64,000 nucleotides of DNA from Apus apus. Its lineage: Eukaryota; Chordata; Aves; Apodiformes; Apodidae. This document shows, one piece after another, positions 1 to 55,585 of this stretch. The position numbers and the translations under genes were made by a program. How positions within the stretch are numbered: the stretch's first letter is position 1; every line of letters starts with the position of its first letter. The stretch is taken from the NCBI RefSeq assembly GCF_020740795.1, contig NC_067282.1, forward strand, positions 132,179,132 to 132,243,131, in the 5' to 3' direction. The notes under the pieces are model-generated. The model saw nothing but the letters and a program-made list of their open reading frames with translations. It searched no databases and had not been told where the DNA came from.

Positions 1-3000
1 ATACACTAAATTATACCTGATAAGATTGTTCTTTTCCCAAAAGAATAAAAAAAAAACCCCAAACAAACCCAACATGTGGCTCAAATGGAGGCTGCCTGAA
101 GACCTGGGAAATAAAACGTTGTGCTTATCAAAATGTGAATGACATGCATAATTTTCAAGGGACCCACTGGCTTTGCCTCGAGGTGCCCTGTGGCTGGTGA
201 CTTCCCAGCAGACCCAAATATGGGTGCTCATGGCCTGTGGCAGGGTTTGTGTTGTGGTGGTGTGAGTGTGACAGGTTTTGGGGAAGCACCAGCAGTGGAA
301 GTCAAGACTTACTTCTTGAGGCTGTGCTTTAGGTTTAAGGTTTAAGGGTTTAAGTCAGCCTGTAGCTGTAACAGCTACAGCAGCAGCAGGTGTGTGCTTC
401 TGCAGATTTTTCCAAATCTGTATTAGAGCAATTGTACCTCCTGTCTGACACCCTTGGCATTGGCCAAGGTAATGCTTTGTTGCTGAAGTGATGATGTCAG
501 ATCTGATGAAGGTCTGAGGCAGGACAGCTCACAGTGGTGGCTTGGTGTGGCAGCCTATTATAGTTTGAGAAGGCAAAAACTACTTTCATAGCAGTAACGT
601 GATAACCCCTGATGGCCAAGCACAAGAGAGACAGAAGGCATTACTTAAGACCCCAAGGAGGTCCAGGGGGCAGAACAGAGAATCACAGAATTGTCACAGT
701 TGGAAAAGACCTCCAAGATCACCAAGTCAAACTGTCCATCCAGGGATAAAAGGGTGACTGCAATATTCCTTCCCATTTTCTGTCGTACCCTATAAAATGC
801 CAAAAGGACAGGGAAGAGGGGCCTTGGCTCCTTTTCCCTCTTATGGTGGACATCTGTGATAGAGGCTCTTGACTCTCTGTCTTCAGCTTGCCACATGCTC
901 TGCAGAATCTGACTCTTATCTTTTGCTGAGAAGAGTCTGGGCCCTTTTTACTGTGTTTACTCTGCCATGAGGCACCTTCAGACTCACATCAGCTACCACT
1001 AACATTGGGTTTTTTATATATGCATGTTTATATATATGCATATATATATTTGTATTTTTTTCATTACTTTCCTACTTGTTACTATCCCTTACCTTGTTCC
1101 ATTAAACCTGTTCTCGTTCTGATTTCCAACCTTGAAGTCTCTCTTCCTTCCTTTTTTTATCTTCCCCTGGAAGGGAAGCAACAGAGAGCAATTTGGTTCT
1201 GTGTTTTGCTTCGCCCTGACTCTGAAATCAAGACACAGCCGATGCATTGCTGCTGACAGGATGGAAAGCCTTCCTGGGAGAGGCATCCCACCCTCCCTCG
1301 GAAAGAGTTCACTCACCCTGGACACGCAGCTGGTCATGCAAAGAAGCCTGTTTCTCTCTATTTTGGTTTTATTTTGGGTTTACTTTGGTGGCAGCAGGCA
1401 ATGCAGCGGCCTCCCACGATGGGTGCGGGGCTGCGAGCGCGGGCCAGGCACAGGGTGCAGGGTGACCTGATGTGCTGTGTGGTGGCATGAGGGAAAGGAC
1501 AGGGACCTGGGTGAGCACAGCTGGGCTCACTGATGTAACTCTTGCAGAATGGCTTGAGGGGAGAGCTTTTTTTTTTTGCTTTGCTTTGAACTACTCGTTT
1601 TAGAATGCCTGAAACTTAATGAAGCATGTGGGAGCTTTCCTGCTGCCTCCAGTGGGATTTGGATCTCGCCCCCACTGTCAAAGCATCGCAGCCAGCACTG
1701 AGATCAGGAGGAGGAGATGGGAGTGACATTCAAGTCAGATCTCTAAAACGTGCAGAGTTCCTGCTGACATCAGCGTTTCGTTCCTCGGTAACGTACAGCA
1801 GTGAACATCGCTGTAACTAGCCTGTGCTCTGTGCGGAGCAGAAATCCAGGGACATAACAGGTTTCATGCAAGTATGGCCTTCGTTAAAAAAAAAATAAAT
1901 CTTCATATGCCAAATAAACAGCCTTGAAAAATGGACTTCTCTCCATGGTGTGCATAGACATCAGTAGTCCGTGCTTAGCGATGCTGATCCACCACATCTT
2001 ATTCTAGCATAAGGGGACCCAGTGGTGTGGCCAGAGGCTGTAATGGCTGTTGAGATTAATGAGGTAAAGGCCAATTATTGCCCCTCGTGGCGGCAAATGT
2101 GCGATTTAGGGATGCCAGGCTGTTAGGATCTGGAACAAGGTCCTCCAGACCTGCATGACGTGGATCACTGCGTGGCAATGAGACAGCAATGGCTTTCATT
2201 GTGGCTGTGGGCTGAGGAAGGGCTCTGTTGTGTCATTCAGCTTAGTGCCTCCTGAGCACTGGAAAAGATGTGAGGGTTTTGTGTGTACAAAAGACTGCAG
2301 AAAATAGCTATTCCATCTATGCTTCTCCTCAGTCTGCCTCAAACTATTCACTTGTACTGCCTGACTTCCTCAAAGCCTCTAGTAGGAAAGATTGAACATT
2401 ATAATTTCTACTGTGGTACAAACGTTGGATTTCCAGGTGTCACTGGTCCCTGTCTGAGCAGGAGGTGTGAGGTGCAGTGCCTGGATGATGTGCAGGAAGG
2501 CTTTCTGCAGCTATGCCTGTCCTTACCAAGGAAAGAGAGACAACTCCTTGGTTTGAAATCCACCTAATCCTCCACACATTAAGCTGCTTCCACCGGGCTG
2601 TTCAAAACTGTTAGAATTGGTGTGTCACATCTCATCCAGTGCTGTAAGCAAGTCTTTCGTGTCTCAGAGGAAAATAAAAATAGTGTTTGCTACTGCCAAA
2701 CAGTGTGTCACAAGAGAAGAATCCTCTCCTGGCTCCTGCAGGGAAACCGCTGGTGCCCTGGGAAAAGGGTATGACAGCAGTCTCCCAAAGTTACTCACTT
2801 CTGTAAAACAGGGCAGAGCATTCAATTTTGCCATATAAGAATTGTCTGCCCTGTATCCCGTTACTGCTGCTTAGTGACTGCTTCTCTTGGTGTGTTGGAG
2901 AAGTCTATACAAGTACTCAGAAAGGGCCAAAGAGTTAAAAATTCCTTATGCTGATTTTTTTTAACTGGTGGATGCCAGATGGCCATGTGACACCAGAGCA

Positions 3001-5389
3001 CACGTACAGTGTCTGGACATCTGGCTGAGCTCTTCCAAGAGCAGCCATAGGATGGTTCCCAGGGTGAGTTCAAAGAAGTTGGAAGTGCAGATCGTGCTGC
3101 ACAAATAAGCCAGTTTAACTGTAACACATAATTTCTAGTTGTCTGTCTACAACTCAAATCCAATCTCTGTGTCACTGAAACCCTGCTCAAGTCTCCTTGT
3201 GCAAACTGAGGGCAGGTGTATGTCATGGTTAAAATTGCAAATGAGGCAAATTGTTCCAAGTCTGGGAAGGAAGTGAGGCCTTTTCTAAGCTCAGACATGT
3301 TGGGACTGTGTGCTTTCACTGTGCACCAGACCTGAAATCCATAGCCAGATCATAAATATTCCAAAATTCTGGACTTTTTCACATTTTTCCTGATCAACTG
3401 AAATGCTTAATGTATTCTGATGTATGCTTTAATAAAACATGCACTGTACTCTGTGAAAACAGAGCTTCTGGCTTGAATATAGACAGCCTGCAAGTCATTT
3501 GTAACATCATCATCATTAACAAGACCATTTTAAATGAAACTCTGTCTTTTGCAAGATCAAGACAGCCCTGTTGGGTCCAGCTGGAAGCTGATAGATTCAT
3601 CTGTTGAAAAGTAATTCTCAGGAAGCTTGCTCCCAGTCATGAATGTTGCTGAAGTTTTTCTGAATTGGAATCAAATGAGACATTCTTCTTTTTGGTTATT
3701 ATTTTTCTTGACAGTGTTGTTTTGTTTGTTTTAAATCCTTCTTATGCAACAAGGTTCCCAGAAAGAAGAAAAAGGAGGGTGAAGGGTAGAAGTGGGTGAA
3801 CCGTCCCTTCCCACACTTTAGAGCCAGCTTCCCCAAGCTTCTGATCTGAACTTGTGTATACAGGTCCCGTTGTGTGTCTTCTCTTTAAAGGACCCTAGGA
3901 CTAAAAAGCCAGGATAATACTACTTTAAAATCCATGACAAGTGCAACTGAAGTATTAGCTTTGAAAGTGACTTTCTAAATTTGAATACATATATAATTTT
4001 TTTTCACTTCAGAAGTGAATTTGTGGGGTTGACTATAACAACATTAAAGCAAAACAAAATTTGTGGCCTCCAAAGGTTTCTTGAATAACATTTCAAGCTG
4101 ATCTGAAAATGATGAAAAGTTAATTTGAGCTGTGGTACCTACCTGTAGTGGCTTGTACAATCCAGAGCATTGCTGTTGTGAATAGCAGATCTGTCATCTC
4201 ACAGACCACCTTCAGATTTTGACACTTGTTCAACGAGCGGGTTCTTTCAGAAAGTGGCTGGGAGTAATGAAAGTTCATATGAGGAGATACTACATTGCAG
4301 AAAGAAATTTGCCTGGACGGATAAACATACCTTATAATCTTACTGATAAATGTTGGCCTATTTGGACAACAGGGTGATTCCCAAGTAGAGGAAGCAGTTT
4401 GGTTAGCCAGAAGTCATCTCATATTTCTTATTCATGAAAAAATCTTGTCTTCAAACCAGAGTTTGTTGTTTGATTGTCTTAGTGTGGGTGTACAGTGCAT
4501 TCATTTGGCTCGGCTTCTGCTTATGTTGAGTTTAGCTATCAAAAGGTCCTATGGTAATGTGTAGCACATGGGTATTTACCACCAAACACCCATTTGAGAT
4601 CCCTCCTCAAGTTGCAATATGAAAGGAGCCTTGTGATACGGTTTCAGCCTGTCATCATAAACTGCCTCCCAGCAATACTTCTTGTCCATGAGAAATCTAC
4701 CTCTCAGAGTCCTTGAAACACAGGACCTTGCTTCTTGCTAAAGGTGATCATCCAGAATGGTGTGTTTTTAACAGTGGAAGATAATACAGGCTCATTTACA
4801 GTACATCTTGGCATGGCATCTTCATGGAATCGTGGATGAGTTCATTGGCAGTAACAACAAGCCTTGTGGTCCTGCATAGGGCAGCTCTCATGGCAGAGCC
4901 CTCAAAAATCACCATGCAGATCCAAGATGCATCAGTCTGGCTTAAAAAATTCAACTAACAGCTCCCCCTTCTGCTCTTCTCTTCTGCTCAGGGTTATTTA
5001 GAGTTCATATTGTTGAGATTTTATCTATCAACAGTAGTTGTAAATGTTTCTTTTCAGTAATAAAAGCTGTGGGTTTTTAGATAATCACAGGACTCCCAGA
5101 GCTAGGCTCTGTGGTCAGAAATACTGAGGATTTGTTAGGCTTGCTGCTGTTTCTGTGCAAATTGAAACTTAAACACGAGGATGGAGGTTGGCTGTTACTG
5201 CTGAATTTTGCAACATTCCTCGGTATGACATAAGCTTGAGACAAGCCACTCCTGAGACCTGGGACAGTTGAGTCAACTTTTTCCTTCCTCTTTTTTTTTT
5301 TTCTTGGCGTCTTACAAGTGAACTACATGCGTTCTTCCAGCTTTGATAATGAATACCCCATCACGACAAGAAGATTCCCTCCTGTTTCC
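1..5389. other. Upstream or intronic DNA without recognised exons
   Basis: No exon of the long liprin-beta-1 N-terminus (the part preceding the TNGHIPGNG segment) was found by reading this stretch, and no other protein family is recognisable. It contains one CR1 3' fragment near 680-746, a short AT-rich dinucleotide-like run near 1014-1055, and a small palindrome at 360-380. It is either an intron of the long PPFIBP1 transcript or intergenic DNA. The sequence alone does not decide which. Confidence 0.6.
680..746 (-). mobile_element. CR1 LINE 3' end fragment
   Basis: The plus strand reads as the reverse complement of the avian CR1 tail. It shows AGAATCACAGAATTGTCACA followed by GTTGGAAAAGACCTCCAAGA and then a TCACCAAGTC block. 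Only the terminal 70 bases or so are recognisable, so this is a short 5'-truncated copy in minus orientation. The left and right limits are approximate. Confidence 0.8.
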
Positions 5390-5912
5390 CTGGCGGTCAG
5401 ATAAAGGGATCGGGCTCACTCTTTTCTCCTGTGCGTCTGGGCTGGGGGATTTCCGCAGGGCTGGGAGGGTGCAGAGGAGGGGGTTGCACTGTTCGGCGAG
5501 GAGCGGGGCGGAGATGGGCAGCTGCCACCAGCCTGCGGCTGCCCTGACTCCCAGTCCCGTCCGCACAGCTCCCCGCCTCTCTGCCCGCATCCTGCTCCGC
5601 CTGCCCTTTGTGTGCTGGGATCCGGGCGGCAGGCTCAGGTTGGAAGAAGACGGGGTTGATCTTCCCGGGCTTTGATGTGTTAATTCCTCCGACGCGCTGC
5701 TTGCTCCGCCTGAGGAGCGCTGCTGCTTCGCGGGCTCCGCTTCCCACATCTCCCGCTCCGCTGCCACGTTCGCCTCCGTCCTTGGAGACCTGCCGTCCCT
5801 TAACCTCTCCGTCTGGGTTCAGAGGAGCCCTGACGGCACCCGGCGCCTGGGGAGCTGGGGCTGCAGCTCCCAGCCTCGGCTGCCTGCGTCCCTAGCTGCA
5901 GCGAAGGTAGTC
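5390..5912 (+). promoter_or_regulatory. PPFIBP1: CpG-island promoter and 5' UTR of the short PPFIBP1 transcript
   Basis: This is the only markedly GC- and CpG-rich stretch in the window; the flanks are AT-rich and CpG-poor. CG dinucleotides are dense around 5485-5640 and 5690-5790. It runs directly into an ATG-containing exon that splices in frame to PPFIBP1, so it is best read as an internal or alternative CpG promoter. No TATA box was seen. The transcription start is not fixed by the sequence. Open frames on both strands here are by-products of the high GC content. Confidence 0.65.
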
Positions 5913-49689
<43,777 letters not shown>

Positions 49690-50725
49690 CAGGAACCATC
49701 AGGCACTGATGAAGGCTCACTTTCCTTTGTGCAAGAAAACGTCATCATTATACATGACAAGCAGCAGATCACGTACATTGCAGTGCTCTTGCTTTGTTAG
49801 AAGTAACACTGGGAGGTGGAGGATTTAAAAAAAAAAAGGAGAAAAAAAGGTGCCTACTCTAAAGTTGCCATAACAAACACCTAGACACTGGTGAATGGTA
49901 ATTGTTTTTATGATATTTAATGTACAAACTGGTGATATGTTTCAGAGTGTTGCGATTCAATTTATGTGGTATGATAGTGCTCCTTTTGCTTGTTCACAGC
50001 CTCAGATAATTCTTTATATTGTTTCAAAAGAACAGAAGATATTAGGTGGAAGTATTGCATCTGTAGATGTTGTGCACCAGCTCTTTGTAGGCTCTAAGCT
50101 GAAAAAAAATGTTACTGCTCTTTTTCAAGTGCATTTGTTGGGCACAAATATGAGTTCTGCCCTTCCTGCAGTATCCAATATAGAATTTTAGTTATCCATG
50201 CCCTGCATAAACTCCCCAGTAGTTCTTGACTGTTGCTCTTATTTTTATACTGTTTTATATAAAAAAGGTAAAAAAAAAAAGTAAAAAAAAAAAGTATATG
50301 AAGTACATATAAAAGCAAAAATATAAATTTTGTGAGATAGAGTGATGGAAAGTCTGAGGTGTGGGGGACGGGGAGAGGGTTGTAAAAAATTATGCCAGTT
50401 TGCATACCAGCTGGTTACTGGAAAAGGCAGGCTGACCTTTGGAACTATTTGCTTTAGTTGCTTTTTACTAAGTGCACAGTTTAATGATCTTCCATGTGGG
50501 ATGAAACAATTATAAAGCATGTTTCTTCTAAGCAGTTACACAGAAAACTGCACATGTTTAAAACATCTTCTTTCTTGTTCCCAGCAGCAGTAGTTACAGC
50601 ATTCAAACAAGGTTATTAACTGTTCTGTGACTTAAAAAATTCCCTTAAAGTTGAGAGTACTCCCTGAGTATGGAAGGAATATTTCTGTGCTGTGATTAAT
50701 GTAAAGAGGATGTAGTTGCAAAGAA

Positions 50726-50731
50726 AATAAA
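50726..50731 (+). promoter_or_regulatory. PPFIBP1: Polyadenylation signal AATAAA (proximal, PPFIBP1)
   Basis: Canonical hexamer 1.04 kb after the stop codon, within an A/T-rich context. Confidence 0.5.
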
Positions 50732-52249
50732 GTTATATAGAGAAATATATAGGAAATATATTATTTCATAATATTAAACCTAAGGTGGGACTTTTCCTCC
50801 AAAATTCAAATATCAAACCTGTTGCTCATCATTTTCCCTCCTCAAAGCACAGCTCCTCTGCTTTTGAAGATCATCAGACTTTAAAAATCCTACCTAGCCA
50901 GTGGAAATCTTCTGTCAGACTTTTGGTATTGCGAGGTAGGTCCTAGTCGTAAGCAAACAAAAAAGAAGTAACTCTGTCTATTACAGTGGTCATTTGTATG
51001 GTGTTGAACGTTGCATGTATTTTAGCACAGTGGCATGAAGTTTCTTTGCTTTGTGAAGGCAAAAAAAAAAAGTACAGCTGGAATTGTTCCTCGTGGTGCT
51101 GTGTTGCTTTACCGAGCATTTGTCCCCCTCGTTTCGTTGCTCTCCCTGCTGGAAGTGAGACTGTTTCTGACACGTTGCTGGGGTGGTGCAAGGGATGTTA
51201 GATCTGTGCTGACTTTGTGGGTATTTCTGAAACACTGTTAACAAAACTGGGAAAGGAAGAGTGAGTGGTTCTTTCGGGGTGTTCCAGGGAACTCCCATCA
51301 GATGTTGGGGTAGGTGGGAGGCATATTCTAGCGTTATATTAGGTGTAACCTGATAAGCTACTATCAGTCAGATTATTTAAAGGATGTGCAGTATAGGATT
51401 TTATTTATGTACCAGGATAAAAAAATTGATGTTGACCAGTTGTTTTATACATAATACCAAGCACTGTCATTTTCTCTTTATCAGCTGGAGCCAGGCAGAC
51501 AATCCATAATCTATACATGAAACACTTTGTGCTGCTTACCATTTGTCTACAGACAGATCACAGCTGATGCTTTATTTGATATTCCTGACTAAATCTGTCT
51601 GCAGATAATTTGCTGTCAGTGGTTTCTTCCTCTGCAGTCTGGGGGGTGTTTGAGCTGTTTTATTTGGGCAGAAATACCTGCTGTCAGCGTTGGGGTGCAG
51701 ATGCTTGGGATGTGAATTCAGGACTCACCTTCTGTGAATACTCTGAAATAGGGTTATTACTGACGTGTAAGTTGAGCTCTCCCTGCTCTCCCAGTTGCTG
51801 CAGAAGCACTGGGGAGATGTGGTGCAGACTTCGGAGCAAAAGTATTCCTCCAGATTCACTCTCAATAGGCACTGGCTAGTTAGCATGACTGGATATTCAG
51901 AGAGGAAAATAAAAAAGGGAGCTAGTGACACAGTTATGTGCTGAAACAGACACAACTACTTGTAGATTTCTTTTCAGTCCAGTGTTATTAGCAAGTGTAT
52001 CAACAAGTGATGGTTTATTTAAGCCCTGTGTAAGCAGCCCCTTCTGCATTCACTGGTTGGAAGCCACCCAGGTCATCCCCCTTGAAGCTGCCCATCATCT
52101 GAACCTGGGTTATCCCATGGGGGTGGAATAAGGAAGCAAGGGATAAAGTCAGGAAGTTTATGTGCGCACAGTTGATACTGTTGGGGTATTTTAATTTGTG
52201 TGTGTTTGAAGAGGGCAACATCACTACTGTGTACTGCCATGTAAAATCC

Positions 52250-52255
52250 AATAAA
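52250..52255 (+). promoter_or_regulatory. PPFIBP1: Polyadenylation signal AATAAA (distal, PPFIBP1)
   Basis: Canonical hexamer followed within about 25 bases by a GT-rich segment (AAGTGTTTCTGG), the usual layout of an authentic cleavage site. Confidence 0.6.
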
Positions 52256-52275
52256 GTCTGTGGAAAATGCCAAGT

Positions 52276-54463
52276 GTTTCTGGAAGCTGGTTCCTTTTTC
52301 ATGTATCCTCTTTTTTTTTTTTTTCCTTTTTATTTTCCTAGGAAAGCTCGTTTAGCTCTACTTAAAAAGGAGGGAGAAGGAGCAAAATCACACATTTTTT
52401 TATGGACTCCTTAGTTCTGTGTTGTTTTGTGGACTCGTTTGTCGGTTGTGCCCGCAGAAAGACTAAGCTAACAGCTAAGACATCAACTACCCCAAGTCTT
52501 CCTACTTGTTTCTGGGGTCCAGATTTGAACCCTCTTGAGTTGTTTGGTATGGTGTGATGAGAAAGCACCCCCCTGTTGCTTGGTGTGTGCTCCTCAGGGA
52601 GACCTCACGTGGTGCCAAAGGAAGGACCTTCTGTCTAGGAAGGGCTGCTGTCTCTCTGGTCTCAGATGTCATTGCGTATCAGCCCTCAGCAGTCATAGCT
52701 GCTCCAGCTCCTTTGCCAACAGGAGCTGAGCTTCCCCAAGCTACATTTTGTTGCTGGGATGCAGGTACAAATGATGATCACAGTTTTGCTTGGCGTAGCC
52801 CAGATAAGGGACCAGAAAAGGCAGGACCCCTATCGTGAGCATCGTCTTGGTGGTTTTGTTCATCAGCTCGATATTTCAGTGGGAGCACTGAGGATGAACA
52901 TGTTGAAACTTAAGAGTATAATAAACTTATATTTGTTTACCATGATGAGGAAGAGATAGCTGTATATTGATTGTATATTGTATAGCCTATGGAGATTAAA
53001 CCCAGCTTTTTTATGTTCATTTAAATTACATATATGCTTAGGAATGGAGAAGTAATCCAGTTTCCTACTTAGCCTCTTTATCCTCAGATGGGAGGAAGAA
53101 TATAATAGTGCTCTTGGAGGCAGCTAAGAAGCAAAACCTTCTGAGCTGCCAGTAACTTTGAAGCAGTGGTCAGCAAAGAAGAGAGTATAAGGCGCTGGGG
53201 AACCCTTGCATAGAAAGGAAATGAAGAGTTCTGGTCAGAGATAACAGGAGAAGCAGCAGCGTGCTCCCTTATTGTAGCTGTGAGAAGATCCTGAAGGAAT
53301 GGAGGTGGGCCCATGACACATTTGAAGACCTCTGAAAGAAAAGGCACCTAATATGTAGGACTTGAAGGAGGGACCCAAGGCCAGCAGCAGGGCTGACCAG
53401 CCTGGTAACCTAAGAAGGCATTTCCCTGGGATGGCAGGACCACAAGAAGGAAGAGAGAGAGAGATGATGTTTTTAGCAATGAGAGAAAATAAGGCAGAGA
53501 ATGACAGATCCTTGGCACCTTTTTTTTACTCATTTAGAATGAAGAGGAGGAGGAAGAACAGCAGCAGTAGGACAGAGCCTGTTTCTTGAGAGTGGTGGTG
53601 AGATCCTGGGCCAATGAAGAGACCGTAGTGGTGCATTTGGCACTATAGCAGGGCAGGGCTGGCTCCTGCTGCAGCCATGACATTCGTCCCAGCTTTCACA
53701 GCCAGGGAGACTGGATTTTGTACAGTAAGGAAGCTTGTTATTTGTAGCTGTATTTGATAGTCGTGCATGGTGGCACGTTGACTGTCCAAGCTTCCCTGAG
53801 AGGATCCAGTTACAGGCAGCAGCAGCGCGAGCTTCTCAGTTGAGCCAGAAGTCCAACTGAATCCGTGTGCGTCGCCATGGCCCAACTAACGCCACTGCCA
53901 GCAGTGGCAGGTAATGCTGGGAGATGGGCAATGGCCCATCAAAAAAGACCCCACATCACTTCAAACAAGCTGGACAAGTCTCTTAGTTTGGAGGCACGCT
54001 CTCCTCTAGGTGATTAAAAGAAAAAGGTTGTTTCATTTCTAGGAAACACCCAGTGCCAATGAAGTGGCTTCTCTGTAATAGTCCTAGAAAGGGGGTGGAA
54101 GGAGATAACATCAGAGAGGAGCGAGATAGCATCAGCTAAAGAAATGGTGCCGGAATTAACAATAAGGAAAACAAGCACATTGGTGAATTCAGTAGGTGTG
54201 AAAGTTACTAGGCCTGTCAGGCCGGTCGCTGCTCAGTCAGCTGCGGGGAAACACCCAGGAGAAAGCTCGTCTGCCCTGTGGGACGCCAGCCTGCTCACAG
54301 AGCCCAGCTCTGCCGCTGCCGTGAGCTTCATCTGGAAGGCAGCAGGTAACCATGTTCATGCTTAATAGGTCTGTCTGAGGCCAGCACCTACAGAGTCTTC
54401 GCTGGAAGAGGGAAGGGACTTCCCTGAGGTTATCTGTGGAAACTACCTCCTCCTGCACAGAAA
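52276..54463. other. PPFIBP1-REP15 intergenic region
   Basis: 2.2 kb without conserved coding signal. Purine-rich runs occur near 53440-53570. A pyrimidine-rich stretch ending in gcacag at 54459 lies four bases before the REP15 ATG and could be the acceptor of an upstream noncoding exon. No repeat family was recognised. Confidence 0.55.
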
Positions 54464-55168
54464 ATGGGCCAGAAGGTCTCACACAAGGACAACCAAGAGA
54501 ATGTGGCTGAAACTCTAGTCATCTGTGAAGTCTTCAGCCAAGGTGTGGTCCATGCGTCTCAAAGGCTGAAGGACTATCTTGGTTTTGTGGATCCTCAGAG
54601 CAAATTCCAGCCAGCCACAAACACACTGAGCGAGATCTTTTTGGTCAACTTCATCAGTTTCTGCGTGGAAAAGGGAGCGGAGGAACACATCGTGACCAGC
54701 AAAATGACCAAGCAGCAGTCCTCCCTGTTTGGGGTGGACTGGATCTGGACTCTCTCTGGAGCTGACAAGCAAATCAAACTGCAGCTTGCTGTGCAGGCTT
54801 TACAGCTGGCTGAGCTGCTCCGTAGTGAAAGCGGCCCCGTGGAGGATTGCTGCCGGGAAGCAGAGCAGCCCTTCCAGAACAGGAGCAGGTTTGAGAAGCT
54901 GGCAGAGTTCTGCCGCCTGGTGGGACAAGACTGCCTGGGCTTGTTCATCGTCTTTGGTGTGCCAGGGAAGCCCAAGGACATCCGAGGAGTCATGCTAGAC
55001 AGCATTGCCAAGGAGAAGCAAAAATGCTGCCTGTCGGGCAGGAATGCACTGTGGCAATTTGTCACCAGCACTGACAGCTTCCTGCCTGCAAGAGACATGT
55101 TGAAAAACTGCCTCAGTGCAAGAAACGGACCGAAGGAGGTGGGCAATGTGTACATAAGCTTTTTGTAA
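54464..55168 (+). CDS. REP15: Rab15 effector protein, single coding exon
   Basis: 234 codons in one exon (human protein about 236). It begins MGQKVSHKDN, with Gly at position 2 as in mammals, and matches the family at ANTLSEIFLVNFISFCVEKG-type, TKMTKQQ-like, FGVDWIWT, DKQIKLQLAVQ, CLGLFIVFGVPGKPKDIRGV and KEVGNVYISFL landmarks. Known role: binds GTP-bound Rab15 and promotes recycling of transferrin receptor from the endocytic recycling compartment. The middle, about residues 122-140, is variable between species. It lies 4.8 kb after the PPFIBP1 stop in the same orientation, as in human. The start is the first in-frame ATG and agrees with the family N-terminus. No frameshift or missing segment. 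Confidence 0.94.
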   Translation: MGQKVSHKDNQENVAETLVICEVFSQGVVHASQRLKDYLGFVDPQSKFQPATNTLSEIFLVNFISFCVEKGAEEHIVTSKMTKQQSSLFGVDWIWTLSGADKQIKLQLAVQALQLAELLRSESGPVEDCCREAEQPFQNRSRFEKLAEFCRLVGQDCLGLFIVFGVPGKPKDIRGVMLDSIAKEKQKCCLSGRNALWQFVTSTDSFLPARDMLKNCLSARNGPKEVGNVYISFL

Positions 55169-55558
55169 ACCCCTGGTTAGCAGCAGTGGCTCCCTGCACG
55201 CCAGCACCAGACGCTGTGTGGGGCTCAGCTCCGCTTCTCTCACTTTTTTTCTTGCACGCGATTCCCTCCACCCCTTTCTTTCCCCACTTTCCCCATGGCA
55301 TTCCCGTAGCTCCTGCAAAAGCCAGGCTGAGTCAGTCCCTCCAGGTTTTAAAACAACAGGACGTACCTGCCAGAAAAATGTGTTTATAAAAGGCACGTCA
55401 TTTTTCTAGGACATTTTGTTCACCAGACATTAAGTCTTGGCTGGAGCTGATGAAAAGCTTGATGGCCCTGAGCCTTTGGGAGGTCATGGCAGCTTTGACT
55501 CACAGCCTTTGTTTACTGTGTGGCAGATTTTTTTTTTCTGTAATGAGGCTGGGACTGT

Positions 55559-55564
55559 AATAAA
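55559..55564 (+). promoter_or_regulatory. REP15: Polyadenylation signal AATAAA (REP15)
   Basis: Hexamer 390 bases after the REP15 stop, followed by GTACTGGTGCTGGTCTG, a GT-rich downstream element. It suggests a short 3' UTR ending near 55585. Confidence 0.6.
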
Positions 55565-55585
55565 GAAAATGTACTGGTGCTGGTC

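Larger units (their letters stand above)
49690..52275 (+). other. PPFIBP1: PPFIBP1 3' UTR (probable)
   Basis: AT-rich sequence after the stop with no coding signal. It includes a tandem of GT plus A-runs at 50268-50295. AATAAA hexamers at 50726-50731 and 52250-52255 give a likely short end near 50750 and a long end near 52275. A third hexamer lies at 52920-52925. The 3' ends are inferred from hexamers only. Confidence 0.65.

Noticed and set aside
5312-5767. 151-codon minus-strand frame and overlapping plus-strand frames in the CpG block
   Set aside because: Multiple long frames on both strands are expected in GC-rich sequence. No domain, signal or conserved motif is visible.
54595-55155. 186-codon minus-strand frame
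   Set aside because: Antisense shadow of REP15.
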